Below are positions 16,779 to 23,346 of a DNA stretch of 35,168 bases, one piece after another. The translations under genes and the position numbers were made by a program. The DNA comes from a virus, in IMG/VR virus record IMGVR_UViG_3300025009_000277, positions 1 to 35,168 of that record; one strand, written 5' to 3'. The first letter of the stretch is position 1; the number at the start of each line of letters is the position of its first letter. Below the pieces are notes generated by a model that made no database searches, was not told the DNA's origin, and saw only the letters and a program-made list of their open reading frames with translations.

Positions 16779-17807
16779 TTATGGAGCTTTTTTGAAAGAA
16801 TATCGCCCTTCCTGAATGATCTTTTTTTTCTTCTCTAACTCATCCCAACAAGCTCGAAACTTGTTATCTTTTTCTCCACAATCAACTGCTTCGGCTACTT
16901 CCTTCTTTTTGTATTCAACATCCAACTGCATGGCATCCAAAATCTTCTCTTTTAATTCATCTCTTTCCTTCTTGAACTCATCAATCATCTTTCCGGTATA
17001 AATCCATTCGAGCTTACCTAGATCATTTCCATCTTCCACGAGTTCAGCTATAAAATCCTTTGGTTGCTTGTACCTGGTCTTCTTACACTTGAAAGATATT
17101 TTACTGGTCGGTTCTTCTCCTATTTTTGTTATAACAAAGTGCATATCACACTTTCCGAGAATATCCCCCGCTCCTCGTATGTTTTCCGAAGTACCCTCAC
17201 CTTTTGCAGGATGATGGATAAATATAACCGAGCATCCGAACGCACTGTCTACGAACTCATGCCTGATAATATCCATCACTTCTCTGGCTTCTGCGTTTGA
17301 GTTCTCATCCTTCATGCCAGCACAAGTTGTAAAAGGATCAAGGACAATAAGTTTTATATTGTTTTTTTCTATAAACTCTTTGAGCTCCTTTACCTTTTTT
17401 TCATCTCTAAGGCTGAATCCTGCCGAAATAAACCAATGGAAATTGGGATGATCCCAACTTTTTAGATCATTGGTTCTCATTTTGATCTGTCTGGCGTTCA
17501 TTTCTTCTTCAATAAAAGCCACTCCGATTTTCTCTTTGTATGGATTCACGAAATCACACTCTCCAATAATCGTGGCAAAGAAAGGCAAGCCAGCACTCAA
17601 GCGCATTGCCATCCAATGCACCAGAAACGTCTTAAAGGCTCCAGGCCGCCCTGTGATAGCGATGAGACCAGGATTTGGTATCAACGTGTCAATAAACCAT
17701 TCTGGATCAGGGAGAGGGGCGTTTTGAATCTCTTGGTAAGTATATTTTTGATCCATCCAATTATCAGAAACATCCTTCTGTAATTTTGAAAGCCAATCCT
17801 CGCTCAT
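16779..17807 (-). CDS. RecA-type replicative helicase/ATPase (RepA-like)
   Basis: The protein has 342 residues. A Walker A motif GRPGAFKT (53-60), an acidic FIEEE (98-102), Walker B LIVLDPF (153-159) and IFIHHPAKGEG with RGAGDI (195-216) place it with RepA/AAA_25-type hexameric helicases. The C-terminal ~70 residues are Lys/Glu-rich helices (MIDEFKKERDELKEKIL) and may form a winged helix. It overlaps the primase-polymerase gene by four bases (ATGA), so the two are probably made together and act at the same replication fork. Confidence 0.85.
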   Translation of the reverse strand: MSEDWLSKLQKDVSDNWMDQKYTYQEIQNAPLPDPEWFIDTLIPNPGLIAITGRPGAFKTFLVHWMAMRLSAGLPFFATIIGECDFVNPYKEKIGVAFIEEEMNARQIKMRTNDLKSWDHPNFHWFISAGFSLRDEKKVKELKEFIEKNNIKLIVLDPFTTCAGMKDENSNAEAREVMDIIRHEFVDSAFGCSVIFIHHPAKGEGTSENIRGAGDILGKCDMHFVITKIGEEPTSKISFKCKKTRYKQPKDFIAELVEDGNDLGKLEWIYTGKMIDEFKKERDELKEKILDAMQLDVEYKKKEVAEAVDCGEKDNKFRACWDELEKKKKIIQEGRYSFKKAP

Positions 17808-18649
17808 AAAATTCGGCTTACGATAGACTTAAACATTGCTTGCAGTTCCCTTTCATCCATCGGAGGACTATTTTTTTTGTTCCAATACTCCATAAACTCC
17901 CATAGAAACGGTAAAAACCTCGTATCCCCTTCAAACTCAAGAAAAAGAGTGTGGAGACATTTTCCCAAAAGTTGGGTTCCACATTCATTTCTTCCGTCAA
18001 CACTCTTTCTTACACCTTGAAATATCCGAAGCCAGTCATCGTGGCCCATTTTTCCTTCCTGTCTGCCAATAACCTTTTCTTTTAAGTTAATGGGAAAATC
18101 AGCCATGTTTCGCACGTTGTTATCATTAAACGGACAAAATCTATCAAATTGATACTCCGCTACTCCATCCTCATAAACGCTTGGTGGCAGGACGATATAT
18201 CCTCCATCATTCTTAATATCTATTTGCGGGTGAACTCTTTTACAGCTATTTTTTATGTCTGGGTCATAACGAGTGAACAGGTGAAGTCCACCTGATCCAG
18301 TGATTGAAGTAAGAGTTGGCTCACAAATGGTAAGTCTTATGGTTTCGGCATCCTTAAAATCAGGGAGGTCAGTCATCTCTTTGATGTCTATGTCTATGAC
18401 CGTTACATTGCTGATCTTTCCACACACCAGCCCAATGTTGGCTTCTGGATCGAGCCCCCACCATCTGTCTACGAGATCATGGCTCACTCTAAACGCTTGT
18501 AGAGGTGCCCAGGATGCCCCAGGATCGTTTTTTTTCACGAACCCGGTATCTGATAGCAACTTGTGGTGTGGAACCTTGCTACGGGCTTGTAATGGAAATA
18601 TGTTCCACCCGACATCAATGTAAGCATGTGCCCAGGTTTTCAAATCCAT
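17804..18649 (-). CDS. bifunctional primase-polymerase (AEP family)
   Basis: The protein has 281 residues. The N-terminal Prim-Pol domain shows VIDIDI (84-89, metal-binding acids), GSGGLHLF (118-125, with His123) and GGYIVLPPS (149-157), the three signature motifs of archaeo-eukaryotic-type primases of phages and plasmids. The C-terminal ~60 residues (PPMDERELQAMFKSIVSRI) match the PriCT-type helical domain that often links to a helicase. It would make primers for phage DNA replication. It overlaps the helicase gene by four bases and the upstream gene by ten. Confidence 0.9.
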   Translation of the reverse strand: MDLKTWAHAYIDVGWNIFPLQARSKVPHHKLLSDTGFVKKNDPGASWAPLQAFRVSHDLVDRWWGLDPEANIGLVCGKISNVTVIDIDIKEMTDLPDFKDAETIRLTICEPTLTSITGSGGLHLFTRYDPDIKNSCKRVHPQIDIKNDGGYIVLPPSVYEDGVAEYQFDRFCPFNDNNVRNMADFPINLKEKVIGRQEGKMGHDDWLRIFQGVRKSVDGRNECGTQLLGKCLHTLFLEFEGDTRFLPFLWEFMEYWNKKNSPPMDERELQAMFKSIVSRIL

Positions 18650-19086
18650 ACCTCCTCCTCTTTGATCCGAAACTCCTCTTTCCTTGGAATGAGGCTGATT
18701 TTTCCGTTACTTATGGTGCCATTGCGTCCTATTTGGAGAACATTGATCTTTCTAACGGTTTTGGATAAGAAATTAAATCTAAAATCCAGAAAATCGCAGA
18801 TAAGTTTTGCGGGTTCCTTGCGAATATCAATCCACGGTATTGATATTTTAGAAAGTAAAAATCCTCTATAAAAGTCATTCTCTGTGTCTACTTCACCCGT
18901 ATCCGAAATCGCAAGTATCTCATTTCTCGGAAGCATACAAATGCTCCAAATGCCTTTGTAAAAAGCAACCAGGACTTTCTCGGTGTCATTTTTCTTGAAA
19001 TAAATCTCAAACTGTATTTCTTGTGCAACACAAAACTCGACAAATTGTCGAGCTGTATATTTTCCAACTATCTTAAATTCGTTCAT
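18640..19086 (-). CDS. unknown protein in replication operon
   Basis: From ATG 19086 (MNEFKIVGKYTARQFVEFCVAQEIQFEIYF) the protein has 148 residues. It alternates strands and helices and ends in a charged tail (IPRKEEFRIKEEEVWI). I do not recognise it. I chose ATG 19086 because TAGGAAG sits about 10 bases upstream and the residues encoded before it do not look like protein. A longer form from TTG 19188 is possible. It lies between the SSB-like and primase-polymerase genes, so a replication accessory role is plausible. Confidence 0.6.
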   Translation of the reverse strand: MNEFKIVGKYTARQFVEFCVAQEIQFEIYFKKNDTEKVLVAFYKGIWSICMLPRNEILAISDTGEVDTENDFYRGFLLSKISIPWIDIRKEPAKLICDFLDFRFNFLSKTVRKINVLQIGRNGTISNGKISLIPRKEEFRIKEEEVWI

Positions 19087-19146
19087 AAATTGTCTTCCTA
19101 AGTGTGTCAGCGTCAACCGACACGGCGGATTAGTTTTTTGAGAGGA

Positions 19147-19168
19147 GGAGATAGAACATTTTATCTCC
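19147..19168. other. hairpin between SSB-like gene and next gene
   Basis: GGAGATA and TATCTCC form a 7-bp inverted repeat with an 8-base loop (about 19147-19168), in the gap after the SSB-like stop. No T-run follows on the minus strand. It may stabilise or separate the SSB-like message from the rest of the operon. Confidence 0.4.
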
Positions 19169-19193
19169 ATCTCCCCCTCATTGTACAATCTGG

Positions 19194-19625
19194 CTAAAAA
19201 GGGATAGCACTTGTATCTGTACTGATCTCAATTTTCTTTTCAATAGGTGGTTTCGGAGGAACAAAAGCATTCTCCAAACGCACGCTGTATTCAGTGTTCA
19301 AATCTTTTCCTTTTCTGGAAATAGTCACCCACTGTTCAGGTTGAATGTTGATGGAGCGCAAAGCTTTGAACATCAAGCCCTTCGTTGATCTTTGGCTCAT
19401 CACTCGTTCGTTTCCTTCCTCATCTTCAAAAAAGAGATTCCATTCCATTCCATCTTCCGTTGCATATTCTTCGGGCACGTCTTCTCGTTGATGCTGATGA
19501 AGAACACCAGTAAATTTTAATCTGATGCTGTCACCATCTTTTAAGGCCTTGTTGAGAAATCTTGACTTCTTATAATCAAATTCTTTCACGTCCATTGATG
19601 GATCATCCCAAATGTTGTCTGACAT
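19194..19625 (-). CDS. single-stranded DNA-binding protein-like
   Basis: The protein has 143 residues and is the first gene of the leftward replication operon. A beta-rich core (DSIRLKFTGVL, EWNLFFEDEEGNERV, WVTISRKGKD, YSVRLENA) suits an OB fold. It ends TDTSAIPF (136-143), much like the acidic D-D-D-I-P-F tip of bacterial SSB, which recruits replication partners. It would coat single-stranded DNA during replication. The start at 19625 follows an 18-base element shared with the amidase leader. No Shine-Dalgarno site is visible. Confidence 0.75.
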   Translation of the reverse strand: MSDNIWDDPSMDVKEFDYKKSRFLNKALKDGDSIRLKFTGVLHQHQREDVPEEYATEDGMEWNLFFEDEEGNERVMSQRSTKGLMFKALRSINIQPEQWVTISRKGKDLNTEYSVRLENAFVPPKPPIEKKIEISTDTSAIPF

Positions 19626-19628
19626 AAC

Positions 19629-19646
19629 TTTATTTTGCTTAGGTTA
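19629..19646 (-). promoter_or_regulatory. shared 18-bp upstream element, SSB copy
   Basis: TTTATTTTGCTTAGGTTA on the plus strand, read on the minus strand as TAACCTAAGCAAAATAAA, ends just 3 bases before the SSB start codon. An identical 18-mer lies 6 bases before the amidase start (28931-28948). It may be a phage-specific promoter or a translation leader. Confidence 0.6.
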
Positions 19647-19664
19647 ATTATTTTTGCGTGTGAC

Positions 19665-19681
19665 CATCTTTGTTCAAGATG
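19665..19681. promoter_or_regulatory. inverted repeat, candidate operator
   Basis: CATCTT and AAGATG form a 6-bp inverted repeat with a 5-base spacer in the 165-base gap between the divergent SSB and HTH genes. TTTGCGT repeats and a CATAA/TTATG pair lie nearby. A site for the neighbouring 61-residue HTH protein is plausible. Confidence 0.45.
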
Positions 19682-19740
19682 TGTCTTGATTTTGCATAAT
19701 TTTGCGTATGTTATGAATGAGCAATTAGCAGTGTATAAGA

Positions 19741-19769
19741 TTGACGAAAAAATGCAATGCTTGTATATT
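19741..19769 (+). promoter_or_regulatory. sigma70-like promoter for rightward early genes
   Basis: TTGACG (19741-19746), a 17-base spacer and TATATT (19764-19769) give a good -35/-10 pair. Transcription would start near 19776, leaving about a 15-base leader before the HTH gene. Confidence 0.7.
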
Positions 19770-19790
19770 ATTTTCAGTTAATAACTTTAT

Positions 19791-19976
19791 ATGCCAAAAT
19801 ATAGTATAAAAAGACAGGAAGAATTAGAACTATTAAAGAAACAAGCTATTTTTCTTTATTCTCAAGGATATTCCTATGAAAAGGTAGGAGAATTGGTTGG
19901 AAAAAATAGAACCTTTGTCTACAATGCGATCAAGGAAAATAAGGATGAAAGTCGCTTATCCACAGACACACCCTAA
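19791..19976 (+). CDS. small helix-turn-helix protein
   Basis: The protein has 61 residues: MPKYSIKRQEELELLKKQAIFLYSQGYSYEKVGELVGKNRTFVYNAIKE. The middle is a clear HTH (turn at SQGYSYEKVGELVG, recognition helix KNRTFVYNAIKE), similar to homeodomain-like or Trp-repressor-type units. It is the first rightward gene and faces the SSB operon across a shared control region, so it may control the switch between the two. No Shine-Dalgarno site. Confidence 0.75.
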   Translation: MPKYSIKRQEELELLKKQAIFLYSQGYSYEKVGELVGKNRTFVYNAIKENKDESRLSTDTP

Positions 19977-19982
19977 GATAGA

Positions 19983-20011
19983 TTGACGTTAGATTGATAC
20001 CATGTTATAGT
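19983..20011 (+). promoter_or_regulatory. sigma70-like promoter directly before a start codon
   Basis: TTGACG (19983-19988), 17-base spacer, TATAGT (20006-20011). The ATG at 20016 begins only four bases after the -10 box, so transcription from this promoter would start at or just inside the start codon and give a leaderless mRNA. Confidence 0.65.
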
Positions 20012-20015
20012 CTTT

Positions 20016-20216
20016 ATGCCAGACAAAAACAATCATAACGATCCCGTCTGCTCCTACTGCGGCTCACGAATGAAGAAAATGAAGGCGACAACAAAAAGCG
20101 GTTTGGAATACGAATACCTTGAATGTTCCATGGACAGACTTATCAACGAGGACGGAACACTCAACTGGTGCAATAAAAATAAACCAATAATAAATAACGA
20201 AGAAGAACCCTTTTAA
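20016..20216 (+). CDS. small Cys-rich protein with acidic C-terminal tip
   Basis: The protein has 66 residues. CSYCGSRMKKM in the first quarter and later LECS and WCNK supply four Cys for a probable zinc ribbon. It ends NNEEEPF, an acidic run followed by Pro-Phe that resembles an SSB-type tip. Function unknown. It could bind zinc and interact with SSB partners, but this is a guess from the tail. Confidence 0.6.
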   Translation: MPDKNNHNDPVCSYCGSRMKKMKATTKSGLEYEYLECSMDRLINEDGTLNWCNKNKPIINNEEEPF

Positions 20217-20220
20217 TACT

Positions 20221-20385
20221 ATGATTGACTACACTCAAAAAGATGTATACATGGCACGCATGGCAATATCCAAATCATTGATCGAACGAGGAAGCTTCTG
20301 GTCGCAAAATGTCGAGGATGAGGCAAAAGAATGGGTAAAGTTTATCATGACCGGAAACGAAATCTCGGACTATGACCAGCACTAG
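20221..20385 (+). CDS. small helical protein, unknown
   Basis: The protein has 54 residues (MIDYTQKDVYMARMAISKSLIERG, ending TGNEISDYDQH). It begins 4 bases after the preceding gene and overlaps the nuclease gene by 14 bases. Tight packing between two convincing genes supports translation. No family recognised. Confidence 0.55.
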   Translation: MIDYTQKDVYMARMAISKSLIERGSFWSQNVEDEAKEWVKFIMTGNEISDYDQH

Positions 20386-20677
20386 AAAGATTGGTCGGAT
20401 AAAGGAATTGAGAGCAAAAGAAATTCTTGAGAACGCGGGATACGATGTTCAAATGGCTCCCATGCCTTCAAGATACAGCAAACAGAATGATTTATGGGGT
20501 TTGTGGGATTTGGTGGCGGTGAATAAGAACGAAATCAGATTTATCCAAGTGAAGTCTCAAATGATTTACGGTGAACAACTGGAACCTTACCAAGAATGGA
20601 TATGTCCGAGTAATTGTACAAAAGAAATATGGGTTTTTGAGAAGTATACTCGACAGCCGATTCAAAAGATATTATAA
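20372..20677 (+). CDS. PD-(D/E)XK-type nuclease, resolvase/VRR-like
   Basis: The protein has 101 residues: GRIKELRAKEILENAGYDV, then NDLWGLWDLVAVNKNEIRFIQVKS. A conserved Glu in the first helix, Asp in GLWDLVAV, and QVK at the (D/E)XK strand match small phage Holliday-junction-resolvase-like nucleases. The usual acidic residue of (D/E)XK is Gln here, a substitution seen in some active relatives. It may process replication or recombination intermediates. It sits in the early rightward operon. Confidence 0.7.
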   Translation: MTSTRKIGRIKELRAKEILENAGYDVQMAPMPSRYSKQNDLWGLWDLVAVNKNEIRFIQVKSQMIYGEQLEPYQEWICPSNCTKEIWVFEKYTRQPIQKIL

Positions 20678-20679
20678 AA

Positions 20680-20698
20680 GATTGGATATTATCCAATC
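20680..20698. promoter_or_regulatory. perfect inverted repeat upstream of 107-residue gene
   Basis: GATTGGAT (20680-20687), ATT, ATCCAATC (20691-20698): an 8-bp perfect dyad in the 37-base gap after the nuclease gene. It could be an operator or a transcript-end hairpin; no T-run follows. Confidence 0.5.
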
Positions 20699-20714
20699 GT
20701 AAAAAATCCTTTTT

Positions 20715-21038
20715 ATGCGTCATACCTATGCAACACTCTCTGACTTCTCACGAGAGAAGAAAGATCGAGTGGCTACCATTAAGAAAGAAAACAGACAAGA
20801 TGAGATTCGTTTGATCGCGTCTCTTTTGGTGAACCCAAATAAAGACTTCTTTTTATCCATCACAGATACTTTGAAAGATAGCATTGAGCATATCAACAAA
20901 GCCTATGATGATCTTACGATTCCATCAGAACTCTTTGAAGAAAGAGATATGGTGGACGAAATGACGAAGGAGGAATACATGCAAATGTGCGAAGAACATG
21001 CTGTCGATTACGGTGAACCTTACGGGGCTTGGAAATAA
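20715..21038 (+). CDS. unknown charged helical protein
   Basis: The protein has 107 residues with a basic N-terminus (FSREKKDRVATIKKENRQDEIRLIASLL) and an acidic C-terminal part (ELFEERDMVDEMTKEEYMQMCEEHAVDYGEPYGAWK). Mostly helical. No family recognised. It lies 3 bases from the next gene, so they are co-transcribed. Confidence 0.6.
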   Translation: MRHTYATLSDFSREKKDRVATIKKENRQDEIRLIASLLVNPNKDFFLSITDTLKDSIEHINKAYDDLTIPSELFEERDMVDEMTKEEYMQMCEEHAVDYGEPYGAWK

Positions 21039-21041
21039 TCT

Positions 21042-21314
21042 ATGAACCCAATAACAGATAAACAACTGGGATGGATCAGTTCTCATATCCTTCGAGAGTT
21101 GTCGGATCAACTGGAGCAGCATAAGGAAATGAACATTGACCGTACACTCCAATATGCCGAAAAGTGGTGTCTGGAAAATCTGGATTTAGGCACCGCATCA
21201 GATACTATCGCAACATGGAAGAAAGGAAATCGTGAGATCGTTATAAATCAACTACGTCATCTGGGACTAAAGACTAAAGACATTGAAAACATCAACGAAC
21301 CATTAAAGAAATAA
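21042..21314 (+). CDS. unknown small helical protein
   Basis: The protein has 90 residues (MNPITDKQLGWISSHILRELSDQLEQHKEMNIDRT, then WKKGNREIVINQLRHLGLKTKDI). Helical and mildly basic. No recognised motif. It lies in the run of closely spaced rightward early genes and lacks a Shine-Dalgarno site. Confidence 0.6.
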   Translation: MNPITDKQLGWISSHILRELSDQLEQHKEMNIDRTLQYAEKWCLENLDLGTASDTIATWKKGNREIVINQLRHLGLKTKDIENINEPLKK

Positions 21315-21329
21315 AAAAGAAAAAATGAT

Positions 21330-21656
21330 ATGCCAAATTACCGTCATGGAGATGTCAGTCTTCATCAAATAACTGAATTGCCAAAAGAGCTTAAAAAACA
21401 AAAACACAATGGATCGTTTGCTATTGCTCTTGGAGAGACAACGGGTCATAAACACAGTGTTGTTATTGATCGTCCGCAAGATATGTCAATCTATTTAGAT
21501 GAGGCTACTGGACTATTTGTGCTTGATCTGAAATCAGAAGCTAAAATAACTCATGAGGAGCACAGAACAATAATTCTTGAGCCTGGTATCTATATCCAAA
21601 AACAGGAACAGGAATACGATCCGTTTGAAGAAGTTTTGAAACAAGTTAAAGATTAG
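21330..21656 (+). CDS. GHKH/HEEH beta-barrel-like protein
   Basis: The protein has 108 residues. RHGDVSLHQITELP opens it, GETTGHKHSVV lies near residue 35, and THEEHRTIILEPGIYIQKQEQEYDP near 74-97. I recognise this signature (GE-TGH-H, then H-E-E-H before a GIY strand) from a widespread family of small beta-rich proteins of unknown role in phages and bacteria. The ordered His and Glu residues could bind metal. It lies one base from the DUF6745-like gene, and I recall the pairing as common, which suggests joint function. Confidence 0.65.
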   Translation: MPNYRHGDVSLHQITELPKELKKQKHNGSFAIALGETTGHKHSVVIDRPQDMSIYLDEATGLFVLDLKSEAKITHEEHRTIILEPGIYIQKQEQEYDPFEEVLKQVKD

Positions 21657-21657
21657 T

Positions 21658-22695
21658 ATGGATTATTCTCAAGATACTCAAAATCTCATTGATAGGATGT
21701 GTAGAAATGTTGAGAGAGAAGATTTTGAACTGGATAAAGAAAAAGCGGAAGAATTGATATTAAAGACTTATGATATTTTCGATCTTCCGAGACCTAAAAA
21801 AATAAAGTGGTGTGTAGATATTTTTGATAAATATTTTTCTGATAACGTGTGGAGCACGTGGAGCGCGGAGAGCGCGGGGAGCACGGGGAGCGCGGAGAGC
21901 ATGTGGAGCGCGGGGAGCGCGTGGAACGCGTGGAATGAGGGGGGTGAGCGTAGTGCGCGGAGTGCGTGGAGTGCGTGGGGTGAGCGTAGTGCGCGAAGTG
22001 CGGGGAGTGCGGGGAGTGCGGGGAGTGCGGGAAGTGCGGGGAGTGCGGGGAGTGCGCTAGATTATGATTTTGATTGGTTTGTATTTGAATATGAATATTG
22101 TCAGAATCCAGATAAAAATAATTTACCGAACGAAAATGATTATAAATATCTTGAGTATTGTGAACTTTTAATGCAAGCAAAAGAAGCGGGATTGGGATAT
22201 AGGATTGAATTGTTGGATGTTCTTTATCTTGTATCAACACCTATTGTAAGAATTGATAAACAAAATCGTTTTCATAGTGAAAAAGAACCTGCGATCAGAT
22301 GGAAAGAAGGAAAAGAATTTTACTTTTTGAATGGAGTATCTTTTAAAAAAGAATTATGGTCAAAGATACTATCAAAATCTTTATCTGCAAAAGATATTCT
22401 GAAATTGACAAATATGGAACAAAGGATGATAGGATTAAAGTATAAAGGAGCAGAGAATCTTTTGAAAGAATTGGATGCAAATCTTATAGATGGAAAAACT
22501 GAAATTGGAAATGAATTGTATTCTCTTGATATTGGTACGGGAAAACAAGAAAAGATACTGAAATATAAATGTCCTTCCACTGACAGAGAATATGTAAAAT
22601 TTGTTCCTCCGAACTTTGAAAAAGCGGATGAGGCCCAAGCATGGAGCCATCATTTTACTCTAGAAGAATACTATCAAATAAAAAATCAGTCCTAA
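21658..22695 (+). CDS. DUF6745-like protein with Ser-Ala-rich repeat insert
   Basis: The protein has 345 residues. The N-terminal ~60 are helical. Residues about 63-134 are a low-complexity run of WSA, GSA, ESA and RSA tripeptides. The C-terminal ~210 residues contain TPIVRIDKQNRFHSEKEPAIRWKEG (a short strand followed by an H..EGPA-like turn), FLNGVSF, then MEQRMIGLKYKGAENLLKELDANLID, and AQAWSHHFTLEEYY at the end. This order matches what I know of DUF6745 proteins, whose function is unknown. The repeat tract has a base composition very unlike the rest of the gene. It follows the GHKH gene by one base. Confidence 0.6.
   Translation: MDYSQDTQNLIDRMCRNVEREDFELDKEKAEELILKTYDIFDLPRPKKIKWCVDIFDKYFSDNVWSTWSAESAGSTGSAESMWSAGSAWNAWNEGGERSARSAWSAWGERSARSAGSAGSAGSAGSAGSAGSALDYDFDWFVFEYEYCQNPDKNNLPNENDYKYLEYCELLMQAKEAGLGYRIELLDVLYLVSTPIVRIDKQNRFHSEKEPAIRWKEGKEFYFLNGVSFKKELWSKILSKSLSAKDILKLTNMEQRMIGLKYKGAENLLKELDANLIDGKTEIGNELYSLDIGTGKQEKILKYKCPSTDREYVKFVPPNFEKADEAQAWSHHFTLEEYYQIKNQS
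21847..22060 (+). repeat. GC-rich 9-bp coding repeat tract (Xxx-Ser-Ala)
   Basis: About 24 tripeptide units based on xGG-AGC-GCG and later xGG-AGT-GCG make a strikingly G-rich, GC-rich strip inside an AT-rich gene. The 5' half uses AGC for Ser and the 3' half AGT, so two expansions seem to have joined. Near the end GCGGGGAGT repeats almost perfectly. Copy number is likely to vary between strains. Confidence 0.85.
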
Positions 22696-22703
22696 TTGTT
22701 TCT

Positions 22704-22770
22704 GCTCTTTTCCAGCCTCTAGACGCGAAAATGTCAAAAACATTAGTAGTCTCTATGGGCTGGAAAGAGC
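22704..22770 (+). other. long hairpin before small membrane-protein gene
   Basis: GCTCTTTTCCAGCC (22704-22717) pairs with GGCTGGAAAGAGC (22758-22770) as a 13-bp stem with one bulged T. An inner AATGT/ACATT stem lies in the loop. It occupies the 86-base gap between the DUF6745-like gene and a 42-residue membrane-peptide gene, a place where it could control that message. Confidence 0.6.
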
Positions 22771-22781
22771 GGAGTGAATCT

Positions 22782-22910
22782 ATGAAACTTCCCATCTTTC
22801 TTATCATCCTTTTATTCATTATGGCCTGTCTCCTTCCCATTATGTATCATCAATCCATGGAGACAGTATGCCGAAATGGAATGATTGATGTGATAAATGA
22901 AATATATTAA
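22782..22910 (+). CDS. small single-span membrane peptide, Hok-like layout
   Basis: The product has 42 residues: MKLPIFLIILLFIMACLLPIMYH as an N-terminal membrane segment, then QSMETVCRNGMIDVINEIY. The layout (MKLP start, one membrane span with a Cys, then a Cys and an RNG turn before a short helix) resembles Hok/Gef-type type I toxins, which end C...RDG..EVAA. The likeness is weak and may be chance. GGAG lies 8 bases upstream, and a long hairpin precedes the gene. Confidence 0.5.
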   Translation: MKLPIFLIILLFIMACLLPIMYHQSMETVCRNGMIDVINEIY

Positions 22911-22920
22911 ACAAAATCTT

Positions 22921-23118
22921 ATGCCAAAATGTTTAGAAGAAAATGGTAATGAATTGTATCATTACAAAAATGAAGAAAAGACTTTAGGACAAAATAAGAA
23001 CATGAGTGGTGATTGTTCCGGTCTGAGTGGTGATTGTTCCGGTCTGAGTGGTGATTGTTCCGAAATTACCAATGAAGAACGAAAAGAACGTCCGGAAATA
23101 AGTTATTGGGTTAAATAA
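22921..23118 (+). CDS. small protein with three SGDCSGL repeats
   Basis: From ATG 22921 the product has 65 residues. The centre has SGDCSGL, SGDCSGL and SGDCS, followed by EITNEERKERPEISYWVK. I recognise this plan (tandem GDxSGL units, then a short E-x-T-x-E-x-R segment and a V-type end) from small phage and bacterial proteins of unknown role. The repeats could form a short beta-solenoid. An upstream ATG at 22897 is possible but overlaps the previous gene; the ATG used follows TAAACAAAATCTT, a leader also seen at 23138-23150. Confidence 0.6.
   Translation: MPKCLEENGNELYHYKNEEKTLGQNKNMSGDCSGLSGDCSGLSGDCSEITNEERKERPEISYWVK
23004..23062 (+). repeat. 21-bp tandem repeat (three copies)
   Basis: Units start at 23004, 23025 and 23046, each beginning GAGTGGTGATTGTTCCG. 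They code the SGDCSGL repeats of the gene at 22921 and are identical at DNA level over most of their length, suggesting recent duplication. Confidence 0.85.
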
Positions 23119-23177
23119 AAGGTGACGGTTAAATAATAAACAAAATCCTATGCCTTACGATTTTACGAAGATAGATT

Positions 23178-23312
23178 ATGACAAATGAAGAAAAAGAATA
23201 TCTAAAAAATCTTCTTAAAAAATTACCCGCTAAATTTTGGGAAGACGAAGATCACGAAGTAGGTGGATATATAAGTAAAAAAGATTTATACGAAATTTTA
23301 ATAGCCGACTAA
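23178..23312 (+). CDS. small acidic helical protein, unknown
   Basis: The product has 44 residues: MTNEEKEYLKNLLKKLPAKFWEDEDHEVGGYISKKDLYEILIAD. Two predicted helices around an acidic turn. No family recognised. It fits the gap between the SGDC-repeat gene and the SPFH gene. A 12-residue reading frame (23151-23189) overlaps its start. Confidence 0.5.
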   Translation: MTNEEKEYLKNLLKKLPAKFWEDEDHEVGGYISKKDLYEILIAD

Positions 23313-23346
23313 CTCTCTCCTCCTAATAATTAAGCCGAAAGGCGCA

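Noticed and set aside
18640-19188. Longer 182-residue version of the unknown replication-operon gene starting at TTG 19188
   Set aside because: The extra N-terminal residues do not look like protein, include a hairpin, and a better start with TAGGAAG upstream lies at 19086.
21794-22240. Minus-strand reading frame with His-Ser-Pro repeats
   Set aside because: Reverse image of the Ser-Ala repeat tract; no start signal or neighbouring gene on that strand.
23004-23066. Short direct repeats, checked as a possible CRISPR array
   Set aside because: The units are contiguous 21-mers in frame within a gene, with no spacers.
23151-23189. 12-codon reading frame MPYDFTKIDYDK after a TAAACAAAATC-type leader
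   Set aside because: Too short to support; it may be a remnant, although its leader resembles that of the gene at 22921.
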